Positions 51,061-59,329 of a DNA stretch of 61,299 bases are shown here, piece by piece. The notes beneath the pieces were generated by a model. The model was given only the letters and a program-made list of their open reading frames with translations, did not search any database and was not told the DNA's origin. Location of the stretch: assembly GCA_021787395.1 (NCBI GenBank), contig JAJYLZ010000014.1:1-61299 (forward strand). The letters run 5' to 3'. Within the stretch, counting starts at the first letter, position 1. Each line of letters starts with the position of its first letter. The position numbers and the translations under genes were made by a program. The DNA is from Chloroflexota bacterium (GTDB taxonomy: Bacteria; Chloroflexota; Limnocylindria; Limnocylindrales; CSP1-4).

Positions 51061-52103
51061 CCACCCTGTCCGCGTCGGCAGCACGGCGCATCCCGTTCCG
51101 GCTGTCCGTGGGCATCTCGGTCGTGGCGTGGCTGGCCGCGTGGCTTGCCGAGGCGCCGCTCTCGGACTGGCTGACGTTCTCGGTCCTGAAGCTCGAGCGC
51201 GGCTCGCACTTCGGCGAGGCCGTCGCCTTCTTCCTGCTCGACGTGCCCAAGGTGCTCCTCCTGCTCCTGGGCATCATCACGGTCGTCACGCTGATCCGGG
51301 GCTTCTTCCCGCCCGAGCGCGTCCGGGCCGCCCTGGCCGGCCGTGGCACGTTCGCCGGCAGCGTCGCGGCGGCCGCATTCGGGATCGTCACCCCGTTCTG
51401 CTCCTGCTCGGCCGTGCCGCTGTTCATCGGCTTCGTGGAGGCCGGCATCCCGCTCGGGGTGACGTTCGCGTTTCTGATCAGCAGCCCGATGGTCAACGAG
51501 GTCGCGCTCGTGCTCCTGTGGGGACTGTTCGGGCCCGGGATCGCCCTCGTCTACATGGCCGCCGGTCTGGCGGTCGCGATCGTCGGCGGGCTGGTCATCG
51601 GCCGGCTCCGCATGGAGCGCTACGTCGAGGACTACGTCTGGGCGCTCCAGGGCACCGCGGGCTCCGTGGTCGAGATCCGGCGAACCTGGGACGACCGGAT
51701 CCGCGACGCGTGGGCCTACACCAAGGACCTGGTCCGCCGGATCACCCCGTACCTGTTGATCGGGATCGGGATCGGCGCCCTGATCCACGGGTATGCGCCC
51801 ACCGAGCTGGTCGCCGCCATCGGCGGGCGCTCGAACCCGTTCGCGGTGCCGATCGTCGTGCTCATCGCGCTGCCGCTCTACTCCAATGCCGCGGGCACCA
51901 TCCCGATCGTCCAGGCGCTGCTCGGCAAGGGCATGCCGCTGGGCACCACCCTCGCGTTCATGATGGCCATCACGGCCATCAGCCTGCCCGAGTTCGTGAT
52001 CCTCAAGCGGGTCATCAAGCCGCCGCTGATCGCCGCCTTCGCTGCGATCGTGACGGTCGGGATCCTGTTCATCGGCTACCTGTTCAACTTCCTCATTCAC
52101 TGA
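51057..52103 (+). CDS. ArsP/DUF318-family permease
   Basis: A 348-residue permease with about eight or nine membrane segments of the DUF318/ArsP family. The conserved TPFCSCSAVPLFIGFVEAGIPLGVTFAFLISSP has C115 and C117, where ArsP binds trivalent organoarsenicals. The second-half mirror is ALPLYSNAAGTIPIVQALLGKG. ATGA overlap with arsR. Export of methyl-As(III) or a related thiophilic compound is the best guess and would pair logically with ArsM at 57 kb. Confidence 0.85.
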   Translation: MTTLSASAARRIPFRLSVGISVVAWLAAWLAEAPLSDWLTFSVLKLERGSHFGEAVAFFLLDVPKVLLLLLGIITVVTLIRGFFPPERVRAALAGRGTFAGSVAAAAFGIVTPFCSCSAVPLFIGFVEAGIPLGVTFAFLISSPMVNEVALVLLWGLFGPGIALVYMAAGLAVAIVGGLVIGRLRMERYVEDYVWALQGTAGSVVEIRRTWDDRIRDAWAYTKDLVRRITPYLLIGIGIGALIHGYAPTELVAAIGGRSNPFAVPIVVLIALPLYSNAAGTIPIVQALLGKGMPLGTTLAFMMAITAISLPEFVILKRVIKPPLIAAFAAIVTVGILFIGYLFNFLIH

Positions 52104-52141
52104 GCGGTCGGACCACCGCCCGCGCCCGGAGGTACCCACAC

Positions 52142-52381
52142 GTGAAGAAGATCGAGATCCTCGGCACCGGCTGCAGCAACTGCCTCCGCCTCGAGGCGAA
52201 TGCCCGGCAGGCGGCCGCCTCGCTCGGGATCGAGGCGGAGTTCGTCAAGGTCACCGACTACCGGGACATCATGGCCTACGGGATCATGAGCACGCCCGGC
52301 CTGGTCATCGACGGCCGGGTGGTGAGCTACGGCCGGGTGCCGAACCCCGCCGTGATCGCCGGCTGGCTCACCGAGGGCTGA
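52142..52381 (+). CDS. Small thioredoxin-like (redox-active disulfide) protein
   Basis: A 79-residue minimal thioredoxin fold of the TM0996/MTH895 type: KKIEILGTGCSNCLRLEANARQAAASLGIEAE with C11/C14, and the cis-Pro in STPGLVIDGRVVSYG. It is often encoded beside DUF318/ArsP permeases. It could reduce substrate-thiol bonds for the permease or recycle ArsC. GTG start 38 bases after the permease stop. Confidence 0.87.
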   Translation: MKKIEILGTGCSNCLRLEANARQAAASLGIEAEFVKVTDYRDIMAYGIMSTPGLVIDGRVVSYGRVPNPAVIAGWLTEG

Positions 52382-52391
52382 CGAACCCGCC

Positions 52392-52847
52392 ATGGGCAGT
52401 GCGCTGACCTACACGGTCGATGCCGGTCGCACCGGGCCCGACGCCTCGGTCGGCTGGACCCGTCGGGCGGAGCTGCACTTCGACACCGGTGTCGACCTGT
52501 CCGACGAGCTGTTCGGGCCAGCGGACCTGCTCGGCGCCGCCTTCGCGGCCTGCCTCCTCAAGAACGTCGAGCGGTACTCGCGCATCCTGCCGTTCCGCCA
52601 GGAGGGGGCGCACGTCCACGTCACGCTCGAGCGCGAGGACCGGCCGCCCCGGATCGCGCGCATCCGCTACGAGCTGCGACTTGCGACCGACGAGCCGCCG
52701 CGGCGGGTCGACCTGCTGGAGCGCAACCTGGTGCGGTTCGGCACCATCTACAACACCCTCGCGCGCTCGTGCGAGGTGAGCGGCCGGGTCGTGGTCGAGG
52801 CGCCGGCGCGCCCGGGCGGCCAGGCGGCCGCGGAGGCCACGCCATGA
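52392..52847 (+). CDS. OsmC-family protein
   Basis: A 151-residue OsmC/Ohr-fold protein: WTRRAELHFDTGVDLSDELFGPADLLGAAFAACLLKNVERYS, then strands RIARIRYELRLATDEPPRRVDLLERNLVRFGTIYNTLARSCEVSG. The two cysteines (C55-type in AACLLKNV and C127-type in RSCEVSG) are at the peroxidatic and resolving positions. Likely a thiol peroxidase or sulfur-handling enzyme. It starts 10 bases after the thioredoxin-like stop, in the arsR-arsP operon. Confidence 0.88.
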   Translation: MGSALTYTVDAGRTGPDASVGWTRRAELHFDTGVDLSDELFGPADLLGAAFAACLLKNVERYSRILPFRQEGAHVHVTLEREDRPPRIARIRYELRLATDEPPRRVDLLERNLVRFGTIYNTLARSCEVSGRVVVEAPARPGGQAAAEATP

Positions 52848-52977
52848 GCCCGCCCGTCGGCCCCCGGGCGGCGCAGCCCCGCGCCGCCGCACTGGATGTC
52901 GGACGGAGCCGCGCCGTCCGCGTCGCGCCCCGAGCCGCCCTCGGGCCCCGCGGCTGAGCCTCCCGAGACGCCGCCCG

Positions 52978-53705
52978 ATGTCTCGCCTCCGCTCCGTCCA
53001 GGAGCACCTCAACCGGTGGATGCTGGCCTAGGTCAGCCTCGCCATCGTCCTCGGCCTCGCCCTCGGCAACGCCGCCGCCGACTGGACGAAGGCGAACACG
53101 GGCCTGGTGAGCACCCTCACCACCGTCGCCGTGTTCCTGATCATCTACCCGATGATGGTCAATGTCCGGTTCGAGGCGCCCCGCGTCCTGGTCCTCCACC
53201 TCGGCGGCGACGCCGTGGGCGCCCTCGCGGTCATCGCGTCCGCGCTCATCGTCGTGGCCGGCAGGTCACCCGCCGCGGACCCCGCCGCCAGCCTCGTGAT
53301 CGCGCTCCTGCTCGCGCTGGCGGGACTGCGGCTCCTCGGCCGGATCGTCCACCTGCTGGCCGAGGGCGTTCCCGCCGGGGTCCCGGTCGAGGCCGCGAGC
53401 GTCGCCCTGCGGGCGATCCGGGCGTCCGCGCGGTCCACGACCTCCACGTGTGGGCGCTCGCCGAGGACCTGCCGGTCGTCACCGCCCACCTCGAGACAGC
53501 GTTCGGGGCCGACATGCGCCGGACGCTGCTCGACGCCACCGAGGCGCTCCGGCGGATCGGCGTAGGCCACGCCACGCTGCAGCTCGAATCCGCCCCCTGC
53601 GGCCAGGGGCGGCCGGCTGACGCGGCCCTCGCTGAGGGCGCGACGGCAAGCCGGTACCACGCAAACCGCAGCAGCGGAGACCTCGATGTCCGAATTGACG
53701 CTTGA
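52978..53705 (+). pseudogene. Chimeric pseudogene: ACR3 N-terminus joined to CDF transporter C-terminus
   Basis: Reading from ATG 52978, the first ~65 codons are the start of an ACR3 arsenite permease (VQEHLNRWMLA, then VSLAIVLGLALG and TTVAVFLIIYPMMVNVRFEA). An in-frame TAG at 53029-53031 stands where a Tyr is usual. After about 53177 the same frame continues as the C-terminal half of a cation diffusion facilitator (VLHLGGDAVGALAVIASALIVVAG, LLAEGVPAGVP). A missing base near 53415-53423 shifts the frame before VHDLHVWALAEDLPVVTAHLE, the CDF cytoplasmic domain, which then runs to 53705. A deletion fusing two metal-efflux genes, followed by decay, explains all of this. Confidence 0.8.
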
Positions 53706-53973
53706 ATCCGGCAGCCAACCTGCGGGCGCAGGCGCCTCGACCGCCGAGCTGATCGCCCGGCGCCTCGACACCCGCGGCCTGTCCTGTCCCATGCCCATCG
53801 TGAGGACGACCCCAGGCGATGGCCGAGCTCTCGCCCGGGCAGCTGCTCGAGGTCATCGCGTACAGCCCAAGTCCGTCTCGGAGTACCAGTCCTGGTCGAG
53901 GCTGACCGGGAACCCGCTCGTCGAGTCGAGCATCGAGGGCGGCACGTACCGCTTCGTCCCGCGCAAGAGGTAG
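53686..53973 (+). pseudogene. TusA-family sulfurtransferase with two compensating frameshifts
   Basis: The start (LDTRGLSCPMPIV with catalytic C34) and the end (SVSEYQSWSRLTG, then ESSIEGGTYRFVPRKR) are TusA in one frame. Between about 53809 and 53870 the family sequence AMAELSPGQLLEVIA is found in another frame. One extra C at 53809-53813 and one missing base near 53865-53870 would restore it. The open frame is uninterrupted, so a 95-residue product with a scrambled middle could be made. GGAGA precedes the ATG. Confidence 0.75.
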
Positions 53974-54012
53974 CGGCTCGTTGGACCCCCGACGACCGGC
54001 GAGGGAACCACC

Positions 54013-54627
54013 ATGACGCAAGCGATCAAGCCGACCGCGCCGCGATTCCGGGTGAGGGTGCGGCGGGTCAGCGGCCAGCTCGCGGTGGCCGAGGCGCACG
54101 GGCAGACGATGGAGCTCGCCATCAAGGGCGGTGACCCGGCGCTGGGCTTCACCGCCCCGGAGACGCTGCTCGCCGCGTTCGGCGCCTGCATTCTCTCCAA
54201 CGTGACCCGCAACGCCGCGGAGATGGGCCTGCGCGTCGATGCCGTCGAGGTGGCCTTCGACGGCGTCAAGCGGGCCCAGCCGCTCGGGATCGATCCGCTC
54301 GGCTACCGAGTGAGCATCCAGAGTGGTGAGCCGGAGGAGGCCCTGCGCGAGCTGTACCGGAGGGCCACCAGCGACGGGACCGCCACGAACGCGCTGCTGC
54401 GCGGCCTCTCACCGGTGGGCGTGCTGGTGGTCGAACGGGACGACCCCGATGAGCCGGGCGACGTCCGGCTTGCCTCGCCCGAAGGCACGCACGTCGGGTC
54501 GCCGGTTCCGTCCGCGGTCAGGCCGCGTGCAGGCCGAGCCTCCCGAACAGCCGCACCTTGGACCAGTCCACCAGCACTGCCCACAGCGCGACCGCCGCGA
54601 AAACCGACGCGACCAGCAAGGGGCTGA
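54013..54627 (+). CDS. OsmC-family protein with antisense-overlapping tail
   Basis: A 204-residue frame whose first ~147 residues are an OsmC-fold domain: VSGQLAVAEAHGQTMELAIKGGDPALGFTAPETLLAAFGACILSNVTRNAAEMGL, then AVEVAFDGVKRAQPLG and YRVSIQSGEPEEALRELYRRAT. The peroxidatic Cys is in GACILSNV, and no second Cys follows at the usual place. The last ~50 residues are Arg/Pro/Ala-rich and lie antisense to the P-type ATPase end (110-base overlap), probably a read-on after loss of the original stop. Confidence 0.82.
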   Translation: MTQAIKPTAPRFRVRVRRVSGQLAVAEAHGQTMELAIKGGDPALGFTAPETLLAAFGACILSNVTRNAAEMGLRVDAVEVAFDGVKRAQPLGIDPLGYRVSIQSGEPEEALRELYRRATSDGTATNALLRGLSPVGVLVVERDDPDEPGDVRLASPEGTHVGSPVPSAVRPRAGRASRTAAPWTSPPALPTARPPRKPTRPARG

Positions 54628-56878
54628 GCGGTGCCATCAGCCAGCCCGCGGTCGAGAAGACCGTCACGGCGGCGACCGCGCCCGCCGACGCCGCCACGAG
54701 CCATGGTCCGGGCCGCGAGCCCCAGAGGCGGCCGGGCTCGCGGACCAGGTAGACCGTCGCCTGGCTACCGAACGCGAGCGTCACGAACGCGAGCGTCTGG
54801 AGGCTGGGTGCGTCCAGGCCGAGCGCGGTGCCGCCCGCCCAGAAGATCGCGAGCGTCAGCGCCAGCGAGGGGAGCGCGACGCCCAGCGCTCCGAGGAGGA
54901 GCGGCTGCACATGCCAGCGGTTCGGGCGTCGCGACGAGGGCACCCGGTCGGTCGTGATGGCCATGGTGGCGAAGTCGTTGGCGAAGAGCAGGAGGACCAT
55001 CAGCAGGGGGCTCAGCGCGATGCGACCCGTCGCCAGGAACACCAGGCTCAGGAAGACAGGGACCTCCACCTTCTTGATGCTCGAGTTGAGCGCGTAGGTG
55101 AGCATCCGCTGGTAGATCCGCCGGCTGAGCTCGATGGCGGCGACCATCTCCCCGAGGCCCGGCTGCGTCAGCACGATGCTGGCCGCCGCGCGGGCGACGT
55201 CCGCCGCGTTGGCCACCGCGATCCCGACCTCCGCCTGCCGCAGGGCGGGCGCGTCGTTGACGCCATCGCCGGTCATGCCCACCACGTGGCCCTGCTCCTG
55301 CAGCCGGCGCACTAGGTTGAACTTGTCCTCCGGCAGCACGTCGGCCAGCACGGCGCAGTCCGCCGCCATGGGCCTGTCCCGGATCTCGGCAGCTTCGCAG
55401 GTGGTCCCGGCAAGCCCTACCTGCGCGGCCACGGCACGAGCGGTGGGCAGGGTATCGCCGGTGATCATGATCACCCGGAGCCCGAGTCGTCGCAGATCCT
55501 CCACGAGCCCCCGGGACTCGGGGCGCGGCGGGTCCTCCAGGCCCACGAGCCCGGCCAGGTGCAGCTTCCGCTCCTCGCCGCTCGCCACGGCCAGGACCCG
55601 CAATCCCCGTGCGGCGAGCGCCTCCAGGTCCCGGTCGAGCGTCGCCGGCGGGTCAGCGCACAGCGCGGCCACTACCGGTGGCGCCCCCTTCACCACGCGG
55701 AGGGTGGTCTCCGCAATCTCGACCCTGGCTTCGGTCACCTTGGTCTCCGGCGCGAACGGCGTGAAGCTCACCCGGTGCCCGGCCGCGACTTCGCCTGCCC
55801 GACTGGCCGCTCCAGCCAGGATCGCGAGGTCGATGGGATCCTGCGTCGCGCCGTCTGAGGCCAGGCCGGCGAGGGCGAGCAGCGTGGCCTCGGTCTGGGG
55901 CGGGTAGGCCACCGACTCCGACAGCGCGAGCTGGTTGAGCGTGATCGTGCCCGTCTTGTCAGTGCATGCCACGTCCACGCCCGCCGCCTCCTCGATGGCG
56001 GACAGCCGCGTGGTGAGGACACCGCGCTGGGCCAGCTCGTGAGCGCCGAGGGCGCCGGCCAGCGCGAAGGTGGCCGGAAGGGCGACTGGGACCGAGGCCA
56101 GGAGGAGCACCACCCCGAACGACAGCATGTCGACCGGCGCTCGGTGGTTGAGCAGCCCGATCCCGATCACCGCCACCGCGAGCGCCAGGTCGAGCGCGAC
56201 CAGCGCCCGCACGATCCGGGTGACCACCGCCTCGAGGTGACTGGCTGTTCGGGCGGTGCGCACGAGCTCCGCGGTGTGCCCGAAGAACGTGTCGCCGGCC
56301 GTCGCGGTGATCATGCCGGTCGCCTCGCCACGGGTCACGGTGCTGCCCGCGTAGACGGCATGCCCGCCGCCCGCCTCGACGGGCAGCGACTCCCCGGTCA
56401 GCGCCGACTGGTCTACCTCCAGTAAACCGTCGTCGAGCGCCACGTCGGCGGGAACCACGTCACCCACTCGCAGGTGGACCACATCGCCCGGCACCAATTC
56501 CCGTGCCGGAACCCGCTCCCACGTGCCGTCCCGCAGCACACGCGCCACCACGTCGAGGCGCTTTCGGAGCAGGGCCAATGCGCTCTGTGCTCGGTTCTCC
56601 TGCACCCAGCTGATCAGGGCGTTGAACAGCAGGAGCACCGTGACCACGGCCGCCTCGAGGGTCTTGCCCAGGCCGAGCTCGAGCGCGATGGTCGCCTCGA
56701 GCATCCACGGCACCGGCGCCCACAGCTTGCCGAGCAGCAGCCGGATCGGCGACGCGCGCTGTTCCGGCGTCGTGTTCGCGCCGTGCTCACGCAGCCGGCG
56801 GGCGGCTTCCTCGGCGGAGAGACCGCTTCGCGCCCCAAGGCTCGCTTCGGCGCCCGTGGTGGCGGGCTCGACTGGCAT
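54518..56878 (-). CDS. P-type ATPase (type IIIA proton-pump-like)
   Basis: A 786-residue P-type ATPase. The actuator loop has TGES (161-164), the membrane ion site has SVPVALP (262-268), the phosphorylation site is D307 in CTDKTGT, and the hinge is [12 protein letters not shown]. There are no N-terminal metal-binding domains and no CPx motif, so it is not a heavy-metal pump; the PVALP site and short termini fit H+-ATPases of type IIIA. About ten membrane helices. It may support pH or membrane-potential homeostasis under the anion/arsenic stress handled nearby. Confidence 0.9.
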   Translation of the reverse strand: MPVEPATTGAEASLGARSGLSAEEAARRLREHGANTTPEQRASPIRLLLGKLWAPVPWMLEATIALELGLGKTLEAAVVTVLLLFNALISWVQENRAQSALALLRKRLDVVARVLRDGTWERVPARELVPGDVVHLRVGDVVPADVALDDGLLEVDQSALTGESLPVEAGGGHAVYAGSTVTRGEATGMITATAGDTFFGHTAELVRTARTASHLEAVVTRIVRALVALDLALAVAVIGIGLLNHRAPVDMLSFGVVLLLASVPVALPATFALAGALGAHELAQRGVLTTRLSAIEEAAGVDVACTDKTGTITLNQLALSESVAYPPQTEATLLALAGLASDGATQDPIDLAILAGAASRAGEVAAGHRVSFTPFAPETKVTEARVEIAETTLRVVKGAPPVVAALCADPPATLDRDLEALAARGLRVLAVASGEERKLHLAGLVGLEDPPRPESRGLVEDLRRLGLRVIMITGDTLPTARAVAAQVGLAGTTCEAAEIRDRPMAADCAVLADVLPEDKFNLVRRLQEQGHVVGMTGDGVNDAPALRQAEVGIAVANAADVARAAASIVLTQPGLGEMVAAIELSRRIYQRMLTYALNSSIKKVEVPVFLSLVFLATGRIALSPLLMVLLLFANDFATMAITTDRVPSSRRPNRWHVQPLLLGALGVALPSLALTLAIFWAGGTALGLDAPSLQTLAFVTLAFGSQATVYLVREPGRLWGSRPGPWLVAASAGAVAAVTVFSTAGWLMAPLSPLLVASVFAAVALWAVLVDWSKVRLFGRLGLHAA

Positions 56879-57004
56879 GCCCCGACAATACCCCGCGGGC
56901 GTTCCCCGGCTGGCCGAGGTGACGAGATTCCTTGCGGGCGACCGCGAAATTCCGCGGGAGCGTGGAGGATCCCACGGCGGCCGCGACCGCCCGGTTGTGA
57001 TGCC

Positions 57005-57868
57005 TCAGCAGCAGCCGACACCGCCGCAGCACGAGCCGGCGCTCTTCGGGGTCGGCAGCATCGCCAGCGGGGTTCGCGGCGTCCGCCGGGCGGCATCGCC
57101 CGACGGGGCATCGGTGTGCTCGCCGGCCGCCGGCTTGCGCGCCTTGATGATCGCGCTCGCCATGCCGTCGGTCACGAGGTGGGTGGGAGTGATCTCGACG
57201 TCCGTGAGCCCAGCCTCGGCGAGCCCGGCCTCGTACTCAGCGAACGAGAGCGCCCCGGCGATGCAGCCGGCATACGAGCCGCGCTCGGCGCGCTGCGCCG
57301 CAGTGAGCGCGTCGTCGGCCACGATGTCGCTCACGCCCAGCCTGCCGCCCGGGCGCAGGACCCGGGCGATCTCGCGGAACACGGCGGGTTTGTCCGCCGC
57401 GAGGTTGATCACGCAGTTGCTGATGACGACGTCAACGCTGGCGGCCGGGAGGGGGACCGCCTCGATGTGCCCCTTGAGGAACTCGACGTTCGTCGCCCCC
57501 GCCTCGGCCGCGTTGCGCATCGCCAGGGCCAGCATCTCGTCGGTCATGTCGAGGCCGAAAGCTCGCCCGGCGGGCCCGACGCGCTTGGCGGACAGCAGCA
57601 CGTCGATGCCACCGCCGGACCCGAGATCGAGCACCCGCTCGCCCTCGCGCAGGTCCGCCACCGCGGCGGGGTTCCCGCAGCCGAGGCTGGCCAGGACCGC
57701 CGCCTCGGGCAACTCGTCGCGCTCGAGCGCCGAGTAGAGCTCGGGCCCGATGGCCTCGTCTGGGCCGGCGCAGCAGCCGCCCTCGCCCGCCTTGACCGCC
57801 GCAGCCGCGTAGTGGGCGCGCACCTGGTCGTGGATCGTGTCGTCGTGGTGGATCGTGTCGTCGTGCAT
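57005..57868 (-). CDS. arsM: Arsenite S-adenosylmethionine methyltransferase
   Basis: A 287-residue ArsM that methylates As(III). The SAM-binding site is [12 protein letters not shown] (79-90). The three arsenic-binding cysteines are C64 (SLGCGNP), C152 (SNCVINLA) and C202 (YAGCIAGAL). Additional Cys pairs lie at C32/C33 and in the terminal SCCGGVGCC. The N-terminus begins with a short duplicated DDTIH sequence. The ATG is leaderless, in a promoter interlocked with the divergent ArsR gene. ArsM products could be exported by the ArsP-like permease. Confidence 0.94.
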   Translation of the reverse strand: MHDDTIHHDDTIHDQVRAHYAAAAVKAGEGGCCAGPDEAIGPELYSALERDELPEAAVLASLGCGNPAAVADLREGERVLDLGSGGGIDVLLSAKRVGPAGRAFGLDMTDEMLALAMRNAAEAGATNVEFLKGHIEAVPLPAASVDVVISNCVINLAADKPAVFREIARVLRPGGRLGVSDIVADDALTAAQRAERGSYAGCIAGALSFAEYEAGLAEAGLTDVEITPTHLVTDGMASAIIKARKPAAGEHTDAPSGDAARRTPRTPLAMLPTPKSAGSCCGGVGCC

Positions 57869-57917
57869 GCGATATTGATACTTGTAAAAATAGATGATTG
57901 TCAATATGCTATTCGGC
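57869..57917. promoter_or_regulatory. Interlocked divergent leaderless promoters of arsM and arsR
   Basis: The 49 bases between the two start codons hold both promoters. Plus strand (arsR): TTGTAA (57882-57887), 17 bases, TATGCT (57905-57910), 7 bases, ATG 57918. Minus strand (arsM): TTGACA (57899-57904), 18 bases, TATCAA (57875-57880), 6 bases, ATG 57868. An inverted repeat ATATTGA/TCAATAT (57872-57878 and 57901-57907) overlaps both -10 boxes and the arsM -35, so one repressor dimer pair could shut both genes. The region is strikingly AT-rich. Confidence 0.75.
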
Positions 57918-58268
57918 ATGAAGCGCCTGACCGATCCCGACGCCCTCCTACTCCAGGGCGCGGCCGACCCGTCGAGGCTGGCCATCCTGCGCCAGCTCGC
58001 GCAGACATCGTCCGCGGTCTGCGCCTGCGATTTCACCGCCTGCGAGCGGATCGCCCAGCCGACCGTGAGCCACCACCTCAAGGTGCTGCGCGAATCCGGC
58101 TGGGTCACCTCCGAGCGGCAGGGCTCGTGGGTGCACTATCGGCTGCGGCTGGACGCGGTGGAGCGCTTCGCCGCCCTCGCCGCGGAGCTCCGGGACCCCG
58201 CCACCGGCGGCTCGCCCCGTGACGGGGACGGCCTCCGCGCCCTGCCCGTGCTCCCGCTGCGAGGGTAG
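57918..58268 (+). CDS. arsR: ArsR-family repressor (CxC-x4-C type)
   Basis: A 116-residue ArsR of a different branch from the other two. The metalloid-site cysteines are C35, C37 and C42 in AVCACDFTACERIAQ, and the recognition helix is PTVSHHLKVLRESGWV followed by the wing RQGSWVHYRL. The leaderless promoter fixes the ATG. It surely represses arsM and itself through the shared operator. It ends 3 bases before the convergent LLM gene stop. Confidence 0.93.
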   Translation: MKRLTDPDALLLQGAADPSRLAILRQLAQTSSAVCACDFTACERIAQPTVSHHLKVLRESGWVTSERQGSWVHYRLRLDAVERFAALAAELRDPATGGSPRDGDGLRALPVLPLRG

Positions 58269-58271
58269 GGC

Positions 58272-59156
58272 TCAGCCCCCCAGCGAGAGCCCCGCGGCCC
58301 GGCAGTCCTCGGCGAAGGCCGCCTGCCCGTCGGTCGTGGGGTCCCACCGGCCGGGGAAGCACACCAGCCGGGCGAGCCCGACCTCGGCGAAGCCCCCGAG
58401 GTAGTCCACCCGCTCCTGGCCCACCGGCTGCATCGCCTCGTCGCGGGCGTAGAGCGAGAAGCGCAGCGTGGACGGGTCCCGGCCCGCCGCCTCGCACTTG
58501 CCCCGCACCTCGGCGATCCGCTCCCGGATCTCAGCGGGCCGGAGGAACACGAAGTTGAGCTCGTCGGCGAAGCGGACCGCGAGTCCGGCAGTCTTGTCGC
58601 GGCCGTTGCCGCCCACGATCACCGGGATGTGGCGCTGGACGCCCTTGGGGATGTTGACCGCGTCCTTGACCTGCGCGTACGAGCCCTCGTACGTCGCGTG
58701 CCCGGGGCCGAGCATCCGCGAGATGACCTCCAGGTGGTCCGCGAACTGCGCCAGCCGCTCCGCCGTGGACGGGAAGCCGTAGCCGTAGGCCAGCCACTCG
58801 TCCTCCTTCCAGCCGGCGCCGATGCCGAGCTCGAACCGGCCGCCGGAGATGACGTCGATCGTGGACGCCAGCTTGGCGGTGAGCCCCGGGTTGCGGAAGC
58901 CGGTGCAGACCACCATGTGGCCGAGCCGGACGCGCCGGGTCGCCATCGCCAGCGCCGAGAGCATCGAGAACGACTCGAACGTGATCTCGTCGGTGGGCTC
59001 GGGCACGGTGTGGAAGTGGTCGAACACGAACAGGCTCTCGAAGCCGAGCCCCTCCGCGTGCTGCGCCAGCTCGACGCTGCGCGCCCACGCCGCGGCCGGG
59101 TCCCAGCCGTCGTACTCGCCCTTCCAGCCCTGGGGCACCATCAGCCCGACGTCCAT
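58272..59156 (-). CDS. LLM-class F420-dependent oxidoreductase
   Basis: A 294-residue luciferase-like TIM barrel. Typical blocks are LGFESLFVFDHFHTVPEPTDEITFESFSMLSALAMAT, MVVCTGFRNPGLTAKLASTIDVISGGRFELGIGAGW and PVIVGGNGRDKTAGLA. Cofactor is probably F420. It differs from the LLM at 25.9 kb and is not its recent duplicate. Substrate unknown; it is not clearly part of the arsenic island. Confidence 0.88.
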   Translation of the reverse strand: MDVGLMVPQGWKGEYDGWDPAAAWARSVELAQHAEGLGFESLFVFDHFHTVPEPTDEITFESFSMLSALAMATRRVRLGHMVVCTGFRNPGLTAKLASTIDVISGGRFELGIGAGWKEDEWLAYGYGFPSTAERLAQFADHLEVISRMLGPGHATYEGSYAQVKDAVNIPKGVQRHIPVIVGGNGRDKTAGLAVRFADELNFVFLRPAEIRERIAEVRGKCEAAGRDPSTLRFSLYARDEAMQPVGQERVDYLGGFAEVGLARLVCFPGRWDPTTDGQAAFAEDCRAAGLSLGG

Positions 59157-59329
59157 CGCGTGTCACCTTGTCGCTGTGTTGGGGATCGCCGCCCCGAGGA
59201 TTACACGGTTCGGCGCGGCAGGCGGCGGGCGCGGACCCGGGCGCGGCGGGTGCCCTCGCGCGGGCCCCGGTGGCCCCTCGGGCAGGCCCGGAGCGCTCCC
59301 GGACGACGCGCGCACGCGGCCCCGAGGCG

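Noticed and set aside
53029..53031. The TAG in the ACR3 remnant as a recoded pyrrolysine or other readthrough codon
   Set aside because: The gene is already truncated and frameshifted downstream, and no recoding machinery or context is visible.
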